64,000 nucleotides of DNA from Endocalyx cinctus (GCA_001600455.1 BCKC01000008.1:717345-781344), one strand, 5' to 3'. Shown: positions 11,814-24,510, counted from the first letter of the stretch. The notes: a model not told the origin generated them from the sequence alone. Translations and numbers: made by a program.

Positions 11814-11894
11814 CGACAGAAACAGGATTCGAACCTGCGCGGCCGAAGCCATCAGATTTCGAGTCTGACCCATTAACCACTCTGGCATTCTGCC
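11814..11894 (-). tRNA. tRNA-Ser(CGA)
   Basis: On the minus strand the acceptor arm GGCAGAA pairs with TTCTGTC (one G-U), followed by discriminator G. The anticodon stem is TCAGA/TCTGA with loop CTCGAAA, giving anticodon CGA, which reads UCG serine codons. A long variable arm (GGCTTCGGCC) is present, as required for a class II tRNA-Ser, and the T-arm has GGTTCGAATCC. The length is 81 nt, with no intron and no encoded CCA. Confidence 0.95.
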
Positions 11895-12194
11895 TAGTGA
11901 CAATTCATTTGTTTTCCCCCTTATTTTCTGTTATTAGACATACTTTTACAGCCAAGGTTTTTAGCTTGCACTATTTGTGGGGCCTACCTGTCATTTCTGT
12001 TTACTCCTATTCGTTCATAATCACTACTCTTTCTTTCAACATATCTGTATATCCATGGATACGTACAGTACCATACTTAAGTATTTATATATTCACCTCA
12101 TTCAAAGCCGAAACGTACAAAAGTGCTAGCATCGCAAAACCACCAGAGCCATGAGTACACCAACAAGACCATGCGAAAAGCGAAAGGGTAGTCA

Positions 12195-12917
12195 TTAAAC
12201 CCCTCGCGCTCTACGGGTCTCCAGATCCTCGAGACTTTTGGGTTTATCAATACCCCAGACAAATCTCGCCCCGGTAGCCATAATGGGACTCTCGAATTCC
12301 TGCAGATAAACGACGACGGAACCAATCGCGTCAAACAACAGCTGTCCCGTTCTGAAATGGTCTACGAGTCGTTTGATAAGCCGTTTCCCCGTCGCCTCCT
12401 CTAGGTACATGCTCAGCCCCTCGAAGATAACGACGGTTGGTCGGTCGGCGGGGATACTCCGTAGCCACGAGTCGGTCGTCACGTCGGCGCCAACGAGGGA
12501 GTAGTCGCCCTCCGGGTTAGGTAGCAGCTTCTTGCGCAGCTCTACGACCTCGGGGAGGTCCACGTCGACCCAGCGTACTTTGGCCCCCGGCCACTTCACT
12601 CGAAGACATCGGCTGTCGAGACCGCAAGCGAGATGGACCACCGTGGCCTCGCCGTTGGAAGCGAGAAACTCGGCCGTCCATTTATCCAGCTGACGTGCCC
12701 GTTGGGAGTAGGTTATTCGCTCTTGCTCGCCTATTCGGTACTTGGATAGGTCGTGATCCAGCTTCTCGAGGACGGCCTTTGCGTAAGGATCTCGGAGGAG
12801 GGGGTTGGGGTGCTTCGCATCTAGCGCTTTCGAGATCAGGGGTACTAACGTTGTCTCGGGAGTCCCTGCCAACCTTACTTTGATCTTGGGGCTAGTCGCT
12901 ATTTTCGTGGTGGACAT
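12195..12917 (-). CDS. SAM-dependent methyltransferase (TcmP/LCMT-like), C-terminus shortened by frameshift
   Basis: The 240-aa frame belongs to the leucine carboxyl methyltransferase/TcmP-type O-methyltransferase family. SAM-binding motif I is VVHLACGLDSR, an acidic loop VRWVDVDLPEVV follows, and later ADVTTDSWL and VVIFEGLSMYL match post-motifs. The start is the ATG giving MSTTKIATSP. The frame stops at 12195 right after the run of four C at 12200-12203 (GGGG in the coding sense). In the next frame the sequence continues with GFNDYPFAFR to a stop at 12098 and ends VRFGFE, which resembles the usual family C-terminus. So the gene is either recently frameshifted or the base count in the homopolymer is wrong. 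Substrate unknown. Convergent with the Yae1/tRNA side. Confidence 0.75.
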   Translation of the reverse strand: MSTTKIATSPKIKVRLAGTPETTLVPLISKALDAKHPNPLLRDPYAKAVLEKLDHDLSKYRIGEQERITYSQRARQLDKWTAEFLASNGEATVVHLACGLDSRCLRVKWPGAKVRWVDVDLPEVVELRKKLLPNPEGDYSLVGADVTTDSWLRSIPADRPTVVIFEGLSMYLEEATGKRLIKRLVDHFRTGQLLFDAIGSVVVYLQEFESPIMATGARFVWGIDKPKSLEDLETRRARGV

Positions 12918-14718
12918 GATTATTCTTGCTGTCTTGTTTAATTCTCTCAATAAAAGGAGGAGAAAAAGAAAGAGTGGTCGATCCCAGACTGTATCAAGAC
13001 AATGACAGCAGAAGGAGTCCAGCACGATATCGTAGAACCTCAGAGGTTCAGTGTTTATAACATTATGTCCAATTCATGTTACCTTGTGCACTCTCCTATA
13101 CTGTCTACTCGAGTACCGCAAGACTCATTGGGCCATTTATGCCGGAGCTCCTACATTAAGGGTCCAATACCAACGCGAAAATACCCGATTGGGTTTATTG
13201 ATAGTCTCGAGATATTTCCCATATTCCATATTCTCGCGATAAAGTGCAATCCAGTGAACACCAAGCATTCGGTAAGTAAAACTTACCTCGTGTCCAATTT
13301 CGGTAGGCGGCTTTCACGTCGGCAGAAGCTTACTTAAATGAAACAAGCTTTTTTTACGTGATTCTAAGACCGTCGTCTATTTCCCCATATTAATTTCCCC
13401 AGGGCCTGGTTAATTTGGGATATGAGGGAAGAGGGGAGGGGGAGGGTCCAAAGTAACATCCGAACGTGCGCTTTACCCCATGCCATGATAAACCCCAGGT
13501 TTTCTGTCCTACGTCGGCAAAGCTGGATCTTCGTCAAGGGTTCCTCGCTACCCTCGTGCTGAACCAAGTGGCAGCGGTCTATTATACTCCAAACGTGACG
13601 GGAACAAATTTGTATAGGTAAAGGAAAGTTTAGTAAATTATGGATGCGAGAAACACTGCGCTAGATCAGCCCGAGGCAAGTATAACATGAAGGATCCAGG
13701 CTGCCACTAAAACTCGAATAATTGAAGTACATATTCGCTGTTACTGATTTTGACATCCGTTATCCTCCTACCCGCGGTACTCGGCTACCTTAAAATGCAG
13801 ACGCTATTAATAGGTATTAGATCCCAGTATCTATCCTTTTCACCTATTGCATTTATGTGTATACATATTTTTTTTTTGTTTTGTTTTATTTTAATTTTTT
13901 CTTCTGTTTTTTTTTTTTTTTTTTTCAAAAATAGGGGGGAGGGGGGCTGGAAGCTTCATCCATTATACCGATAGCGATGAATTGGCCACGGAGGTGGAGG
14001 CCTACATTATTTCCATGTTCCATGCCCCCGAAAACAACATCACAATAGCATGACTGCAGGCATATTTTTTTATTAAATTAATTCTCACAAAATATCTGTT
14101 ACTCCACACGTGCCAGCTCAAGTGCCATGACCTCCAAGGTGTATAACCTACGGCTAATTACCATCGTCAGTGACCGTTGTGACAAAATACCACCCTCCAT
14201 GGGTCTCATTGGCTCCAGAGGAGAATCTAGCTCGTAAAAACCTCGCAATTGGTTTTAACCCGAGTCGGAATCTTCCGACCTGTCCAGTCATGTAGAAATC
14301 ATGTGATAGGAAAACAAAGCGATACCTGCGGCCGCGCTATGAATTCCACGGAGACTTCAAACTTCGAATGTGAAGACTGCTCCCCACCCAAATCTAGAAG
14401 AATCTTATAATGTCCACCATACATATATTTCTCCTAGCCAGTGTCCAAGCTTCTCAGAGATACTTGCGTGGATTCAGGCATCGACACTAGCATGATGTGA
14501 TTTGGTATCCGCATCCATTGGAATTACGTCAAGCTGTTTCTCGACGTTGTCCTGTACTCGATCCTGTACCTCTTTACCTTCGAACATCTGTTTACGGGAT
14601 TAGCTTATTATCTCAAAAAAAAAAAAAAGGCGTCTACAGTCACGCTACACTGTCCGCCCTTCACAGCGTGCGGCGATCAGGAGTGGAAAGCAATGGCCAG
14701 TGAGAGTTGTGCTTTTCA
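12918..14718. other. Intergenic, no gene recognised
   Basis: About 1.8 kb between the methyltransferase start and the sugar-transporter 3' end. Frames are short, without splice-linked homology. It contains long T tracts (about 13868-13925) and a G-rich stretch at about 13934-13947. Confidence 0.55.
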
Positions 14719-16639
14719 TTACTGGTAGGACTGGAAACCCTAAGTCTCCCATGATGACTGCAAGGTTGATACTTACAAACGAAAGTTCCTCAAGTGTTCG
14801 ATTTTGCGTCTCCGGGAATATAGCGTATACCGTCACGATCTCGACTAGTATCCATACGCAATACACGAGGTAGTATTTCCAACCAATGCGATCCAGTGCT
14901 ATCGGGTTAACGTATGTGTTGAAGAAGACTGCGAATCGGACCGTGAGCTGCTCAACCGCAATTCCTTTGGCTCGTTGTTGATACTACGTGGTGTTAGTCA
15001 CGTTATGGGCATCGTCGAAGAACTACAATAGGACTGCAGCTTTGCCGTAGCAAACCTCCTACCGGGAACCACTTACAGGGAATATCTCTACCAGGTACGT
15101 GTATGCCAATGCATTCCATCCGATGTTATAGAAGCTATCTGGAATCAGCTCGGGAATCAACCGACACACTAGGGGTAACTCACGGGGAATAGACAAATAT
15201 GAACACAAGTACCGGTATGGCAGCCCTGGCTGAGTTCTCGATGGCAAACCTTGCGGAGGCCACCGTCCAGACGATGTATACGACGGCCGTGCCAATGGTA
15301 CAGGTCAGGAACATGGTGCGTCGAGGAAATCGAGGTGCGATCAAGGCAATGGGGACAGCGTTGATGAACCCCCAGCATGTGTTGCTCAAGATTATCTTCT
15401 GCACGGTCCTATTATCTTCGATACCGACGAGGTTTAATATCTTCTTCATATAAAAGCTCAGCAGGTTATTACCGCTTAGCTGAGTGAATATTCCGATAAC
15501 CGCAGCCAGGAAGAATCGCCGTCTCATGGGAGGGTCACTACAACTCTGGTAAGCTTGGACCGAAAATCTAGAATAAGCGTGTGTGCCAATGATACGCACC
15601 GGAACACATCCGCCCACACGAACGACTTAGCGGTTTCGTTTTCTTGAGCCAGGGTGCTTCGAATTTGGGCGAATTCCAACCGGACGAATTCGTCCCCGTT
15701 CTCCCCCTCGCTGTGGTACTTTTGAAGTATCGCGAAGGCCTCGTCGCTCCGGTCCTTGGATATCAGATACCTCGGGCTCTCCGGAAGAAACGGGACAAAG
15801 ATCAATTGACATAAACTAGGTAGCAGCTGGAAGAGCGACGGAAGTCTCCAGGACCATGTGCTGGTTATCTGGAACGTCCCGTACGTAACGCCTGCCGCGA
15901 CGATGGCCCCGACGAACCAGGACGCGTTGAAGAGACTGGTCATGATGCTGCGCTCCTTTTCGTACGCGAGCTCTCCGATCAGGGACGAGGCGTTTACTAT
16001 GGCGAAGGGTATGCCAAAGCCGAGCACCCATCTAGAAGCCAGGAACATGTCGACATTTTGAGCACCAGCCTGTAAGCGTTCCAATTAGATCCCATCGGAC
16101 GGAAGATGAGCTTGGTGGGGTAGGTAATAGAGAAGAACCTTACCTGAAGACCCGCGCCGAGAAACATCACCAACGATGCCGCAATGATGGTCCATCTCCG
16201 TCCGAGATACTGCGATACTGTAGGGATGAAAGGAATAGCCATCAGTGCTCCCAAAGAATACATCGCATTCAAGAGACCGAGTCGACCTTCGGTAGGGTTG
16301 TCGAAGTCTAGCGTTTGCGTAAGATTAGACCGAACAGATGGGAGCTTCCCGAGATGTATGAACTTACACTCTACCCACGAAGCTACGGCCTGCAGAGAAT
16401 TCATCATGGAGGAATCGAACCCAGAAGTCCACTCTACGCCGAGAGCACTTGGAACAAGGAGCTGGTATGGAAATGTTAGATCTAAGTTATGACTACCGCC
16501 ATTACCGCCATCTGGTTCTTCCACTCACGAGGTATAGAGTTCTTAGCTTTGGTTTCTGATACCATTTCTTCGGGTCGGTTCTCGCGATAGTCGCCAGACG
16601 GGGGTCGACATGATGCTCTTTCGCCCCGATAATTGCCAT
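14719..16639 (-). CDS. MFS sugar transporter, lactose permease/hexose type
   Basis: Eight exons on the minus strand: 16639-16529, 16461-16368, 16307-16144, 16069-15600, 15543-15184, 15134-15077, 14983-14777, and a short last exon of about 12 nt ending at 14719. All phases match, giving about 491 aa. Family signatures are seen in order: GFDSSMMNSLQ in helix 1, YLGRRWTII after helix 2, ELAYEKERS in the helix 4-5 loop, PESPRYLISK (about residue 218), QLSGNNLLSFYM in helix 7, and PETQNRTLEELSF at the end. These place it in the sugar porter family near fungal lactose permeases and hexose transporters; the exact sugar is unknown. The cytosolic N-terminus is short. The C-terminal tail after ELSF is unusually short and its last intron (46 nt) is the least certain part. 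Confidence 0.85.
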
Positions 16640-18706
16640 TTTTTCACGACTAATTGGTATTTCGAGACACAATAACTATCTCCAGAGTGAATAAGGGGAT
16701 AACAAAGGAAGTGCTGCCTTGCACGCCCCAACGCTGAATTTCTCTAACTTATATGTTCATGGGCGTGTACGGCCCATTACGGAACGGAGTTCTAATCTCC
16801 GCCTTGAGCATCACCTAATCTTGACAGCTCTACGATACAAGATGCAGCTTGGAGAGGGGCGCGGGGAAAATTTGGGGGTACAACCCCAGTATGGGGAACC
16901 AAGACGTCCCCCCATGTTAGCTATACTTGGCTTGCGCTCGGGATACGCACCCGATATTCGGGGTAGGTGATGGTTGACATGGTAATTGCGATCGATACGG
17001 CGCTCGCTAGATCAGCTCGGGCATTACCTACCATATGATATATTCATCTCCTTCAAACGTCGAAGTAGCTGGACATGGGATTCTGGATGCTTCTGTCCGT
17101 GGCTACTTGACCGCGAGAAGCATGCATGCCACGGTCCCGTATGCTAGGAATACGAATAGCTCATGCGTCTAAGCCGAGAGAATGCATAGTGCGGGCGGGC
17201 GGTAGAGTTTACATCGCGTGGTTCACATATGCAACACCAAGGTCTGTATCCCTTACCCTTTCCTAAAGATGAGCCGAGTGTGATATACCTAGGAAACGCT
17301 AGACTTCTATGATATCTTCATAGAGCTAGCCACCAGCGATGCGTTTGACACGACGAGGTGTAACACTACCAACAGCCCGGATTGAACTCGCAATATTATA
17401 AATTCGCTATACGTCAGCGTAGTAAAGCCGTTAGCAAAGAGGACGGCGCACTTGTTTGAAGAGGAAGCGCCATCGAATGTTGTACCGATTATCTACAATA
17501 CTGGCCACCGCGCAGATGGAATGATATTATGGAGATACACGTGCCGACAACCAAGATTTACGTAGGTGTGGTCGTAGTCAATTGAATTGCAGATATAAAT
17601 AGGTAGTATTATCACTGTACCATGTGCGACGACATGGTATGGGTGTAACATCTCTCCGGTAATGGGTCAAAGGTATATACCTAGTATGGAGTACGTAGCA
17701 CCATGTACACCATGCGTATGCAGCGTACAGGCGCTAAAATACCTGTATACTACATTGGATACAAACCGGATGTATCAAACGTGAAGATTCGTCAATGAAT
17801 CCGAACATCTGTTCATGCTAGATCACGCTAGTCTGACAAAGGAAAAGAAGACGAAGAATAAATAGGACAATCTCAACTCTTGATCAACATATGGGTATAT
17901 ATTTAAGCAGGCGGCTTGTAGTGTTGTGATGGACCCAAAATATCGGAAATGATCTCGGCGTTTTCCCCATTTTGGCCAAGCTGAATCAAATTAGTATCTT
18001 ACGTTAGTTTCCACGATAAGATTTCTCCAAAATTTAATATATACTACATACTATGTATATATATACTCATGGCATTCTGTAATGTGCATCGTATACTTTA
18101 CGTACATACCAAATCTCGACTTTTGGCGTGCCCACGCTGCCATGATGAAACCGACTGATGAAGGATGGCATGCTCTTTTGAGGTTTATCTTCATTTCTTA
18201 CCCATCATCTCACGGAGTTTGACGAAAGTGTGAATAGATATCCACAAATAGGATATTAGTTGAAAGGGTCTGGATGCCCTGAATACTCGAAGATGACCGA
18301 GGCCCTGGCACCGCCAAGACGACTTCTGGATGCAACAATACGTTTAGCACAATGATAACTGGGGCGAACTGATAAGGCACGTTTTCGTGCTGAAAGATTA
18401 TCCTACCTAATTTGTTATAGGAAACTCAAAAGTTCCAGGCTTTATTTCTCGACCGACCCATGCCCTATCAACCGGCAGGGAAAAAAAGAAGATCGAGTTA
18501 AATAGCCCACCGAACATCCCACCAACTCGTTGCTGCTCCCTCACCCTTTTTTCTCAAGGCCCCTTCGCACGATGTGTTAAAAAATTTTCCTTCCGGTGCC
18601 TTTTGCTATTCATCACTTCTAACTGATCCGGATACATCGCATTTGCTCCTTTGCTTTTTCTCTTATCTGGACCGTCCCAACGTGAATTAGGAGCAACGAC
18701 GTCACT
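16640..18706. other. Intergenic, no gene recognised
   Basis: About 2.1 kb with no coding signal. A tRNA-like B-box remnant is present near 17375-17455 on the minus strand. The last 300 bases are the leader of the purine permease gene. Confidence 0.55.
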
Positions 18707-20801
18707 ATGGGGTGGATTCACGAAGCAAACTTGAAGGTTGCGCGCAGCCCTGTCGGGCGGTACTTTCAACTGGAAGGCTCTGGTCATGTACGTTCAAATT
18801 CCTACCATTTCTATCGCAGACGCTCATCGTCTTGCGATCTTCCTGTCTTGGTCATAGTTACTAACTAACGTTGATTTTTTTTTTATCTGATAGCCCCGAG
18901 AAAGAAAAGGCGCGTTCTTCTTTACCGAAGTACGTGCAGGTGTGGCGGCGTTCTTCGCCATGGCGTATATTATCGCCGTGAACGCCAGTATCGTGAGCAA
19001 AACTGGAGGTAAGAATTCTAGCTTTTTTTTTTCTTTTGAGCACTACTACGAAGCTATTCAGAACAATACTAACTCACTTGCGTGAAGGTACTTGCGTGTG
19101 TAACGGTGGCTTGGATGATCCTATTTGTGAAACCAATGAGGAATATTTGCTATGTGCCGCCGAGGTCAAACGCGACCTCGTCACCGCTACTGCCGCTATA
19201 TCTGCTCTGTCATCGTTTGCTATGGGCTTGTTTGCCAATTTGTTTGTCTCCCCCTATTAACTGCGTAAACACCGGATTACGTACTAACCATGAGTCTAGA
19301 CCTGTCTCTCTAGCCCCTGGCATGGGATGTAAGTAATAAATGGAATCTCCTATCCCTTCTTCTATGCAAACGCCATCGCAACTCGAATCTATTTTACGAG
19401 CTGCCGAATTGCTATTCGATCAATAGATACTGACTTGTTGTTTTAGTAAATGCTTATTTTACTTATACGGTCGTTGGCTCCCACGGCACCGGTAACGTCC
19501 CGTACTCGGTCGCGCTTACCGCGATTTTCGTCGAAGGCTGGATTTTCTTTGCCCTCACACTCCTCGGATTACGTCAATGGCTGGCGCGCGCCATCCCTCG
19601 ATCCATCAAGCTGGCTACCAGCGTCGGTATCGGCCTCTTCCTTACCATCATCGGCTTCACATATAGCGAAGGTATCGGCTTGATTCAAGGTGCCGTGTCT
19701 ACGCCGCTCGTTCTGGCGGGCTGCCCGACCTCGGGTTACGGCGATGACGGGCTGTGTACCGAGGCCACCAAGATGCGAAACCCGACCTTGTACCTCGGGA
19801 TTTTCCTCGGCGGCGCGTTGACGGTCGTGCTGATGATGTACCGGGTCAAAGGCGCCATCATTGCCGGCATTCTCCTCGTCAGCATCATCTCCTGGCCCCG
19901 CACCACCCCGGTCACCTATTTCCCGTACGACGCCGTGGGCAACGACGCCTTCGATTTTTTCCGCAAGGTTGTCGACTTTCATAGGATCCAAAAGACGCTC
20001 ACGGTCCAGAAGTGGGATATATCCGAGTACGGCGGCCAATTCGGCCTCGCGTTGATCACTTTCCTCTACGTCGACATCCTCGACGCTACCGGTACGCTGT
20101 ACTCGATGGCCCGACTGTCGAACCTCATCGATCCCATCACCCAAGATTTCGAAGGATCCAGCATCGCGTACACGGTCGACGCTCTCAGCATCTCGATCGG
20201 GTCGCTTCTGGGCTGCCCTCCCGTGACGGCTTTCATCGAGTCCGGCGCCGGTATTTCCGAGGGCGGCCGGACCGGCCTGACCGCGATGGTCACCGGCGTC
20301 TGCTTCTTTATCTCCATCTTCTTCGCGCCCATCTTCGCCTCGATCCCGCCCTGGGCTACGGGATGCGTGCTGATCCTCGTCGGCGCCATGATGATGCCGG
20401 CCGTGACCGACATCAACTGGAAGTACCTCGGCGACGCGATCCCGGCCTTCGTGACCATCGCCGTCATGCCGTTCACGTACTCCATCGCGTACGGCCTGAT
20501 CGGCGGTATCCTCCTCTACATACTCCTCAATACCCTGGTCTTCCTGATCGAGAAGGCCTCCGGAGGGCGCATCGTGCCGCATAACAAGGCCGAAAAGGAC
20601 CCGTGGACCTGGCGAATTCCGGGCGGAGTCCTGCCGCCGTGGGTGGTACGCCTTTCGCGAGGCAAGAAAGACTTTTGGCGCGCCGACCCTCTCCCTGTTT
20701 CGGAATCGGCTTCTGACGTTCCTGCCATAGAGAAGGCGACTAAAACTAGTTCGAGGGAGCAGGACACCATACAGGAGAGGGATCAAGAAAAATCGGCTTA
20801 G
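18707..20801 (+). CDS. azgA: Purine (adenine/guanine/hypoxanthine) permease, AzgA family
   Basis: Exons 18707-18787, 18894-19008, 19088-19241, 19300-19328 and 19447-20801 join in phase to 577 aa, the usual AzgA length. This H+-coupled plasma-membrane purine transporter belongs to the NCS2-like/AzgA group. The N-terminus MGWIHEANLKVARSPVGRYF leads into FTEVRAGVAAFFAMAYIIAVN, the family's first helix. LAPGMGLNAYFTYTVVG is coded across the 29-nt fourth exon. The inverted-repeat partner region contains DATGTLYSMA and GCPPVTAFIESGAGISEGGRTGLTA, both diagnostic. The central Cys-rich insertion (GTCVCNGG...CETNEEYLLC) is characteristic of fungal members. The C-terminal tail is hydrophilic. The substrate assignment comes from the family, not from experiment here. 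Confidence 0.9.
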
Positions 20802-21339
20802 GTGCTATACGTCTCACGATGATGTCGGATATACCTTGCTCCATTCTCTACGTGGTAGCTTTGTAGGTCAAGTTCTTGGATAAGATTAGGCTAGATTGTA
20901 TATTAAAGAAATGCAAGTTGCTACTCATTCGAAGTTGAATAGAAACTGGAATTACCTTACCGTAGCATGTATAAATAATATCAAATGTAAATGAGTCAGC
21001 TAAGCCTCAGAACGAAGATACTAGTGAATGAACGAAGAATATGATCTCGAGAAACTTGTCACTTTTAGATATCTCAATATTTTAGTAAATTGCAAACTTC
21101 CATACTTATGATTTGTATGTAGGATGGCTATAGACCAGCAACATTGTAAAATACCCCACAAATTCGCCAATCGTCTATTGATTTGCTGATGGCTAATCCA
21201 ATTCCGCCAACGCCATACCGTATTCCCGAAGTCCAGTCGTACCAACTATCTGAAGCCCCATCTCGTTGCCATTTCTCTGTCCAAAATAGCATTAAATACA
21301 TATTCTCGATAACATGTAGTTCGCCGATCGGTCCCCTAA
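20802..21339. other. Convergent 3' intergenic region
   Basis: Separates the convergent purine permease and ATG3 genes. It is AT-rich and no gene is seen. Confidence 0.6.
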
Positions 21340-22531
21340 TCAAACACTCATCGTGAAATCGTGCTCGATGCCGGGAGTAACACTGGCCATGAACTAGGCA
21401 AATTGTTAGTGTGATGGAACTCAGGACGGGCATAAAAAGATAAGCTTACCTTGAGGAAAACTACTAGGTATTGATCTACCCGAATCGCTACCTCCTGGTC
21501 TTCTGCCTCGACCTCCTCCCAGTCATCGCTGCCTGCCTCAGCTGCGGCCTCGGCACCTTTTACGTCCAGTTTATTGATCTCGTCTACCAGACCTTCCATG
21601 CCAGAATCCTTGCCGACGGATTTGCCCGCCTTCATCTTATCCCGTCTGATCTTCAGGGCGGCATCGGCACGATCTAGTAGCGATTTCATGACTGACGCAT
21701 GTTTGCACGGGTGGACGCTGGCCATCTTTATATTGTTGGCAAAGAACGGGAAATCTTCGAGAGTTACGGTCTTGTCTTTATAATCGCCGACGATATCTTG
21801 CATCATCAGTTGAGGGGCAAGGGGCTGGCCTTCCGAGTACCCAGACAGAAATAAACGAGGGGTCTTGTACCAGGGCGAGTAGGTTATGTAGAGTGAATAG
21901 GTGCGACGTGCGCTGCAGGATAAATTAGGAGGTTAGCACCCGCTTATGATGCGATCTTACATAGATCAAGTAGAAAGGATCGAGGAGCCTTAGATTCGGA
22001 AGATACACACCCTGTTCTTTTCTGCGCATCGGCATCCCTGATGATGGCCTCATCGTCATCTTCATCTTCCATGTCCGGTATCTCGTCTTCGTCATCCAGA
22101 CTATCGCCCACGTTCCCGGCGTCGTCGACGGTTCGGACGTCCCTTGCTTTCAACGGTTGCGAGCTGCTGAGACCACCGGTGCGCAGCCAGCCGTCGTCGT
22201 CGTCGGTATTGCCTTTAGACTTAAAGTCGTCGCCGTCGCCAACGACCGCTTCTTCGTGACCGGCATCTCCGGCGAAGTCGTCGTCGAGTCGGCGATTACA
22301 TGGAACGTTACGGGTGACGAGGAACTGTTTATCCGCCGGGAGGTCTTTAAATCGCTTCGATTCGTTTTCGGCTTCGGCCCAGGACCACGTAGGGAATTTG
22401 AATACCAAGTAATCGCCGGCGGCTATGAATTCCTCCGGCGTGATCTGTCCTGTTTTTCGGAAGGTGGACGTATGACTGACAGGTGTATACTTGTCGCGGA
22501 GGGAATTCACGGTGGAGTAGAGGAGATTCAT
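21340..22531 (-). CDS. ATG3: Autophagy E2-like enzyme Atg3
   Basis: Exons 22531-22011, 21912-21450 and 21393-21340 give 345 aa, matching the fungal Atg3 length. Atg3 is the E2-like enzyme that transfers Atg8 to phosphatidylethanolamine during autophagosome formation. The N-terminal helix and entry segment [18 protein letters not shown], followed by [20 protein letters not shown], is canonical. The flexible acidic region follows ([15 protein letters not shown]). The catalytic cysteine is in [14 protein letters not shown] (about Cys243). The C-terminus reads DQYLVVFLK then [13 protein letters not shown], the conserved end that contacts the membrane and Atg7. The first in-frame ATG is used; the upstream in-frame TTG is not. 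It shares a divergent promoter region with RPL37. Confidence 0.95.
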
Positions 22532-23614
22532 CTTGGTAGATGACAAGATAGGATATGCGAGGTAGGATGCGGTATGATGCTATAATGCCTATATAAAAGA
22601 TGTAATGCAGGCTACAATATTGATGATAATGGTTGCGATAGCGGTGACAATGATGAATAGGAATGTGTAACAAAGGTTTACTCTGGACCGGCCTAGCAGG
22701 ATAAAGAAGGCGAGTAAGAGCTGGTTGTATAGAAATGAGGAGTAATGGAAACAAGTAGATATTCTTTCGATAATACGTAAAGTGAAATTAGTTGAAGTCA
22801 AAGGTGTATTACATCTTACATTATTATATAAATAAATAAATAAATAAATAAATAAGTAAATAATAATCTTTTATGGTAGAAGATACCTACATTACTTACT
22901 ACTTATTATCTCTGCTTGCTCTTCCTACTGACTGATGACTGACTTCTTAATACGTAATTGTCACATGGATTGAGGCACCGGGACACTAGGCACTAGGTAG
23001 ATACTGTAGACCTTTAAGGGAGGGTTTGATGAGGGGCAATTATTAGGTACGTACGGTAGGGGGGAGGTAGGGGGCCTGGGGGGTTACGAGTTTAGCACAG
23101 TGTACAGAGTACAGAGTTGATAGACGTAAAATGTTACGGAGTACTCAGTCTTATCTTATCGTACCCACACCATAAGGGACCTTACACTCTAAACTATGCC
23201 TAAAATAGTCAACTAATTACCAGTTAAGTAACTAAGTACCTGCTGTGGTATTACTTAAGTAAGCATAACTTAAACTCAGTGTCGAGGTATTAGATAATCA
23301 AAATCAAGCCACACGCAAGACCCACAGTTTCTCTCTTGATAGGGCTCTTGGGTTCGGCTTTTTATCGGTTAAGTTGAATCTTTGCTTCCCACCAAACCAT
23401 ATTGAAAGAGGAGATAAAAAAAATCATTAGATTAACAGACCAACACACATACTCCCACACAGCGAACCGCCAACGTATTTCCACGATATCAAAGGTACGA
23501 TAGACTCCTACAATCATCAATCTTTCTTCTTTAGAAAGTTTATTCATTTATTTAGTTTTCCTTTCGAAGCAACACTACTAACATTACTTTTTCCCGTTTA
23601 GTCTCACTGTCAAG
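22532..23614. promoter_or_regulatory. Divergent promoter region ATG3 / RPL37
   Basis: A gene-free 1.1 kb region between two divergently transcribed genes. It contains an AAAT microsatellite at 22830-22863 and one TACGGAGTACT motif at 23135-23145. Pyrimidine-rich DNA directly precedes the eL37 start. Confidence 0.5.
22830..22863. repeat. (AAAT)n microsatellite
   Basis: About eight AAAT units with one AAGT interruption. Confidence 0.9.
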
Positions 23615-24134
23615 ATGAGTACGTACACCTTCACGCGATCGACGAATACCGATAAACCCGCGATATTTGTGCTTGACTGACACATAATTTAGCTAAGGGA
23701 ACCTCCAGTTTCGGAAAGCGTCACAACAAGACGCACACTCTGTGCCGTCGATGTGGTTAGTCTCTCCCTCCCGTCGCGTGATACTCGCATTCACGTCGGG
23801 TCATATTTTTACCAACCGCCAATTGATGCTGATTTTTCCGATTGCTAGGACGCCGCTCTCTTCACATTCAGAAGCACACCTGCTCCTCCTGTGGTTATCC
23901 CGCCGCTAAGACACGAAAGTGTACGTAACGAAAAGAAACAAATTTTCGATCTACCCAGTTAGGAGATGTGAAGGAGAAAAAACTAACGATTTGATGATAG
24001 ACAACTGGTCCGAGAAGGCGAAGCGGAGAAAGACCGTCGGTACTGGCCGCATGCGATACTTGAAGGACGTCTCCCGAAGATTCAAGAACGGTTTCCAGAC
24101 CGGCGTCCCCAAGGACTCCCGAGGCCTCTTTTAA
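23615..24134 (+). CDS. RPL37: 60S ribosomal protein eL37
   Basis: Four exons (23615-23618, 23693-23755, 23849-23920, 24001-24134) give 90 aa, the expected size. The first exon holds only ATG plus one base. The protein starts [20 protein letters not shown]. The zinc ribbon is complete: CRRCG and CSSCG form the C-x2-C pairs that bind zinc. [20 protein letters not shown] and the basic tail [13 protein letters not shown] are conserved across eukaryotes. It is a structural component of the large ribosomal subunit near the exit tunnel. Promoter and leader are pyrimidine-rich, consistent with high expression. Confidence 0.96.
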
Positions 24135-24510
24135 GAAACGACGCGGTCGATAAGGGGGCAGGTAAAAACGGAGAATATTAAAAATCACAAAAGAAAAACA
24201 ACGGCATGGGCAACGGTGATTATGGCATGTGATTTCGGTTCACCATGGACTCTGCATATCTTTTCAATTAGGGGGATATGTTACTATAGCAATTACGATT
24301 AAAAATTGCATTACGACCTGAGGACCCTTTCAGCTTGATTGATTCCTTACTATATGTGCAAGCTTGTAGCAGGAGAATACGTGAGAGGGTGCTATGAAAT
24401 AAGTCCAGCCTAGACTAAGCCGGTAGTTCGTTCGGCCAAATGCTGAAGAGTAACTATGCGCTGCTGAGATAATTCTACTCTACTGCAACTACGTGCCTTG
24501 GTTGTTGTGA
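24135..24510. other. Convergent 3' intergenic region
   Basis: Between the eL37 and ELP6 3' ends; no gene is seen. Confidence 0.6.

Noticed and set aside
13364..13567. Minus-strand 67-codon frame
   Set aside because: Basic, low complexity, no homologous neighbour exons or splice sites that extend it.
19569..20786. 405-codon antisense frame over the purine permease gene
   Set aside because: Composition mirrors the GC-rich sense codons (Arg/Asp/Gly-rich); the sense strand has clear AzgA homology.
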